Assembly (NCBI GenBank): GCA_011046145.1 | Contig: DSBA01000095.1 | Coordinates: 1 to 31,102, forward strand | Source of the DNA: Candidatus Uhrbacteria bacterium | Lineage (GTDB): Bacteria; Patescibacteriota; Patescibacteriia; CAIXNZ01 | Direction: 5' to 3' | Length of the DNA stretch: 31,102 nt | Shown: positions 28,848-31,102 of the stretch, piece by piece | Position numbering within the stretch: the stretch's first letter is position 1 | Layout of the letters: every line of letters begins with the position of its first letter | The notes under the pieces: model-generated | Seen by the model: the letters and a program-made list of their open reading frames with translations, nothing else | Told to the model about the DNA's origin: nothing | The model's database searches: none | Program-made: the position numbers and the translations under genes

Positions 28848-30908
28848 TTACTTATTAATCACGGTGGTAAACGTATCAGGCGAGGCAGCTAAAATTTCTG
28901 CTATGCCGTCATTATCTAAATCAGCCAAGACAACCCTGACTCCTGTTCTTGATTCTTGGCCAAAAGCCCAAAATCCAGGACTTAATGGTTCGAATTTGCT
29001 GTTGAAATAACGGACATGGGACGAACCGCCGTAGCCGGCGCCAGTCACAATCTTATCAATGCCATTACCGTCAATATCGCCGCAAGCCACATTTACTCCG
29101 CCGCGAAAATTTGCATTATAGGCAAAAAAACCGCCTGAAAGCACTTTGCCGTTGATGTCAAAAATTCTAACCTGGGGCCCGCCCATATAGCCAGCGCCAG
29201 TTACTATTTCTTTTTTGCCATTGCCATTAGTATCGCAAAAGGCTACATTGACTCCGCCTTTGTAATCCGGGTGGTAAGCATTAAATCCAGAATTTAATTC
29301 TTTGCCTTGATGGTTGAAAACTTTTACAATTGGGCCATGACCTCGCATTGTTCCTGTCACAATTTCAAAAAACCCGTCATTTTCAAAGTCATTAATGGCC
29401 AAGGTTATGCCAAAGTTGTAATTTGGCCCGTAAGGATAAAAAGAATTAATCACGTTTTTATTTTGGTCATAAATAATAACCTTGCTTTTGTCAGCCTCTA
29501 TTATTTCGATTTGGCCGTTATTATTGATATCTGCCTTGGCTAAAACATTTCCTCCTTTAAATTGTTTTTCATAGACAAAAAAGCCATTTCTGATAGAATC
29601 TCCGTATTTATTAAAAACGCGGACAAAAGAGCCATTAAAATAAGGACTATTTTTTATGTCTTCAATTCTGCGCAGCAAAATAATGCCATCATAAGGCTTT
29701 AAAGTAACAGATCTGACAATTGCTCCGCTATTAACAGATTGGTCTTGAGAACCTTTAATTTTTTCAAATTCTTCAGTAAAGCTTATTTTTTGTTCCGAGT
29801 TAGTAGAATTAACCAGAATTAAGGCGTTTTGAAAGTCTCTTTGCCAGACACCGGGTCTGATTTCTTGGGATTCTGGACCTAATAAATTTTTAATATCAGA
29901 AAGAGGGCGGCCTAAGTAAAAATTATACTCATCATACCACCATAATTCAGAGTGAGAATGATCGCCGGAATCAAAACTATAATAGCCGTCTCCCAGTAAA
30001 GTGGAGGTTAAGCCAAATCTGAAAGTCCGGTAATCGTCTTTTTTGCCAAAAACAGAAGTGCTAGTATTAATAATAAAATATTGGGGCTGACGGCCAAAAT
30101 CAGCGTTTAAATAATTTTTTATGCCGCCGGCCCAAACTCCGCCGTCAGGCAATGGGAATGTTTCATGCAGGCGGCCATTTGTATTATTGTTATAAAAATT
30201 ATTTTTGGTATTAACAATAATTAATTTATGAGGAGCTAATTTTTGGATAGTATTTAAAATTTGATTAATGCCAGCTTGCCACTGCTGATCAACATAATTT
30301 TGAGAGTCTGCCCTGCCATTGCCATTTATATCAATTGTTTTATTTAGCCAGTTTAAATTATCCCAGGCATTGTCAAAAAAAACACCATCCCAGTCATTTG
30401 TTTTTAAAAAATTATTATAGACAAGCCCAGGCAGATAATCAGCCCAATTCTGCCCATTAGTTTTTGGCGCTGAAGGCGCAGGGTTAATTAGCCAGGTTTT
30501 TGGCCAGGAGCTTATATTTTGCCCTGAAGAATCTCTTAACCACCAATTGTTTTCTTGTACTTTATTGTAAATTTGCTGGTAAAAGGGGCTGGCATTGACT
30601 ATTTCAGGATCAATATTTATTTCTTGAAGCAAAACATACACAAAAATTTTTATCTGAGGATTTTTTTGCCTTAATTTTGTGATGACTTGAGGATTTCTTT
30701 CTAATGCCTGTGGGCTTAGAATAACTATGTCCCAGCGGGCTAATTCGTTTATGTCAGTATCAGAAATATCCCATTTAAGAAAATAATTGGCTAATTTAGG
30801 GTAATTATCTGGTTGGGCTTTTGTATTTTGGGGAATGCTTAAAAAACTTGTTAATAAAAAGATAACAAGGATTATACAAAATAAATTTTTACATTTTGCA
30901 GTTTTCAT
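28848..30908 (-). CDS. secreted putative glycoside hydrolase (GHL15-like) with FG-GAP repeats
   Basis: 686 residues from the ATG at 30908; a TTG two codons upstream is less likely. Signal peptide 1 to about 32 (hydrophobic core LFCIILVIFLLTSFLSI). The first half is a TIM-barrel-like domain: LANYFLKWDI, DIVILSPQALERNPQVITKL, IKIFVYVLLQEIN, NNWWLRDSSG, TWLINPAPS, and DWDGVFFDNAWDN (about 172-184), a pattern of putative glycosidases with acidic residues at strand ends. From about 430 on, four FG-GAP/VCBS units of about 65 residues carry acidic loops DINNNGQIE, DTNGNGKKE, DIDGNGIDK and DLDNDGIAE, probably Ca2+-binding, forming a beta-propeller. It is exported and likely acts on, or binds, a polysaccharide. 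Substrate unknown. Confidence 0.78.
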   Translation of the reverse strand: MKTAKCKNLFCIILVIFLLTSFLSIPQNTKAQPDNYPKLANYFLKWDISDTDINELARWDIVILSPQALERNPQVITKLRQKNPQIKIFVYVLLQEINIDPEIVNASPFYQQIYNKVQENNWWLRDSSGQNISSWPKTWLINPAPSAPKTNGQNWADYLPGLVYNNFLKTNDWDGVFFDNAWDNLNWLNKTIDINGNGRADSQNYVDQQWQAGINQILNTIQKLAPHKLIIVNTKNNFYNNNTNGRLHETFPLPDGGVWAGGIKNYLNADFGRQPQYFIINTSTSVFGKKDDYRTFRFGLTSTLLGDGYYSFDSGDHSHSELWWYDEYNFYLGRPLSDIKNLLGPESQEIRPGVWQRDFQNALILVNSTNSEQKISFTEEFEKIKGSQDQSVNSGAIVRSVTLKPYDGIILLRRIEDIKNSPYFNGSFVRVFNKYGDSIRNGFFVYEKQFKGGNVLAKADINNNGQIEIIEADKSKVIIYDQNKNVINSFYPYGPNYNFGITLAINDFENDGFFEIVTGTMRGHGPIVKVFNHQGKELNSGFNAYHPDYKGGVNVAFCDTNGNGKKEIVTGAGYMGGPQVRIFDINGKVLSGGFFAYNANFRGGVNVACGDIDGNGIDKIVTGAGYGGSSHVRYFNSKFEPLSPGFWAFGQESRTGVRVVLADLDNDGIAEILAASPDTFTTVINK

Positions 30909-30941
30909 ATTCAATAATAGTAGATACGGGGGTATTATTAG

Positions 30942-30970
30942 AATATAGCATAAAATTAATAGATTGTCAA
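30942..30970 (-). promoter_or_regulatory. strong sigma-70 promoter of the secreted glycosidase-like gene
   Basis: Minus strand TTGACA (30970-30965), 17 bp, TATATT (30947-30942). Predicted +1 is near 30935, giving a leader of about 27 nt that includes a CCCCCG stretch. It is about 30 bp from the IS end, so not part of the IS. Confidence 0.7.
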
Positions 30971-30999
30971 GGTTTTTTGGCTAATTTTAAAATAAAAGC

Positions 31000-31102
31000 T
31001 GTATAGTTAACAGTCAAGGGTAACACTTTTAATAAATTTTTCATGTGGAGTTAATCCATTAATGGATAAATGAATCCTTTCATAGTTATAGAAATTTAAC
31101 CA
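31000..31102 (-). mobile_element. end of an IS481/IS3-type insertion sequence
   Basis: Starting at 31000 the plus strand reads TGTATAGTTAACAGTCAAGG, a plausible TGT-type terminal repeat. The transposase stop lies only about 7 bp inside it. The other terminus is outside the window. Confidence 0.5.
31007..31102 (-). CDS. IS transposase, C-terminal fragment (rve integrase type)
   Basis: The frame is open from the window edge on minus to TAA (31009-31007), 31 codons. WLNFYNYERIHLSINGLTP followed by HEKFIKS is a textbook C-terminal end of rve-domain transposases: F-Y-N-x-x-R-x-H-x-x-x-x-G-L-T-P. The DDE core lies outside the window. It is a different sequence from the fragment at the left edge but points the same way, into the window. 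Confidence 0.85.
   Translation of the reverse strand, partial: WLNFYNYERIHLSINGLTPHEKFIKSVTLDC

Noticed and set aside
28980..29010. GGTTCGAAT resembling a tRNA T-loop
   Set aside because: It lies inside the FG-GAP coding region with no acceptor or anticodon arms; no tRNA was found in the window.

Overview
The window looks like a chromosomal segment of a low-GC bacterium with a small, compact genome, most plausibly a member of the Patescibacteria/CPR. This is inference from gene content and style. The evidence is: short intergenic gaps and tight or overlapping genes; many leaderless-looking promoters beside a minority of Shine-Dalgarno genes; the yebC / ruvC / class A PBP neighbourhood; a lysine-rich L34; several multi-membrane GT-C-like proteins; and large surface proteins with Ig-like or FG-GAP repeats. 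No tRNA, rRNA or CRISPR array was seen.

Layout. Both edges are 3' ends of two different rve-type (IS3/IS481-like) transposases, each reading into the window (1-89 on +, 31007-31102 on -). From 274 to 6303 lies an envelope-glycan block: a DUF2079 membrane protein on +, facing a three-gene minus-strand operon (Stt3-like GT-C protein, second polytopic protein, GT2 glycosyltransferase). A 376-bp gap (6304-6679) carries a promoter-hairpin-T-run unit on the minus strand that may be a roughly 95-nt small RNA. Next come yebC, ruvC and a class A penicillin-binding protein on +. A secreted alpha/beta hydrolase with clearly higher GC sits backwards between yebC and ruvC and has a perfect consensus promoter. 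On the minus strand follow a membrane-anchored glycoside-hydrolase-fold protein, an EamA transporter, a PolB-type 3'-5' exonuclease and a Cys-rich DUF6485 protein.

The origin region occupies 15312-19265: dnaN and dnaA on minus, then rpmH, rnpA and yidD on +. DnaA-box-like sites lie in both the dnaA-rpmH gap (three in 11-bp phase, a perfect 16-bp AT palindrome, and one box inside the rpmH promoter) and the dnaA-dnaN gap. recF and gyrB do not follow dnaN, and yidC does not follow yidD.

To the right, on minus, are a dGTPase-like HD protein and a run of closely spaced or overlapping genes (MgtC, inositol-monophosphatase family, TsaC/Sua5, a small Cys-rich membrane protein, DUF167, a secreted PsbP-like protein). 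A small zinc-ribbon protein diverges from this run on +. Then come a YfcE-type phosphoesterase and trigger factor, the latter preceded by an unrecognised 35-aa very basic ORF. A divergent SAM methyltransferase follows, ending at a dispersed-type palindromic repeat that doubles as a terminator. The last two genes encode large surface proteins: a single-pass protein with repeated beta domains, and a secreted putative glycosidase with FG-GAP repeats.

Functionally the window combines replication initiation, translation and protein-folding housekeeping, cell-wall synthesis and envelope glycosylation/surface display. The best candidates for something undescribed are the small RNA unit at 6427-6522, the arrangement of the origin, the leaderless-promoter style, the basic 35-aa ORF with an operator-like repeat upstream of tig, and the inserted hydrolase. 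I saw no defence system or other large novel cassette. All family assignments rest on motif reading, without database searches.
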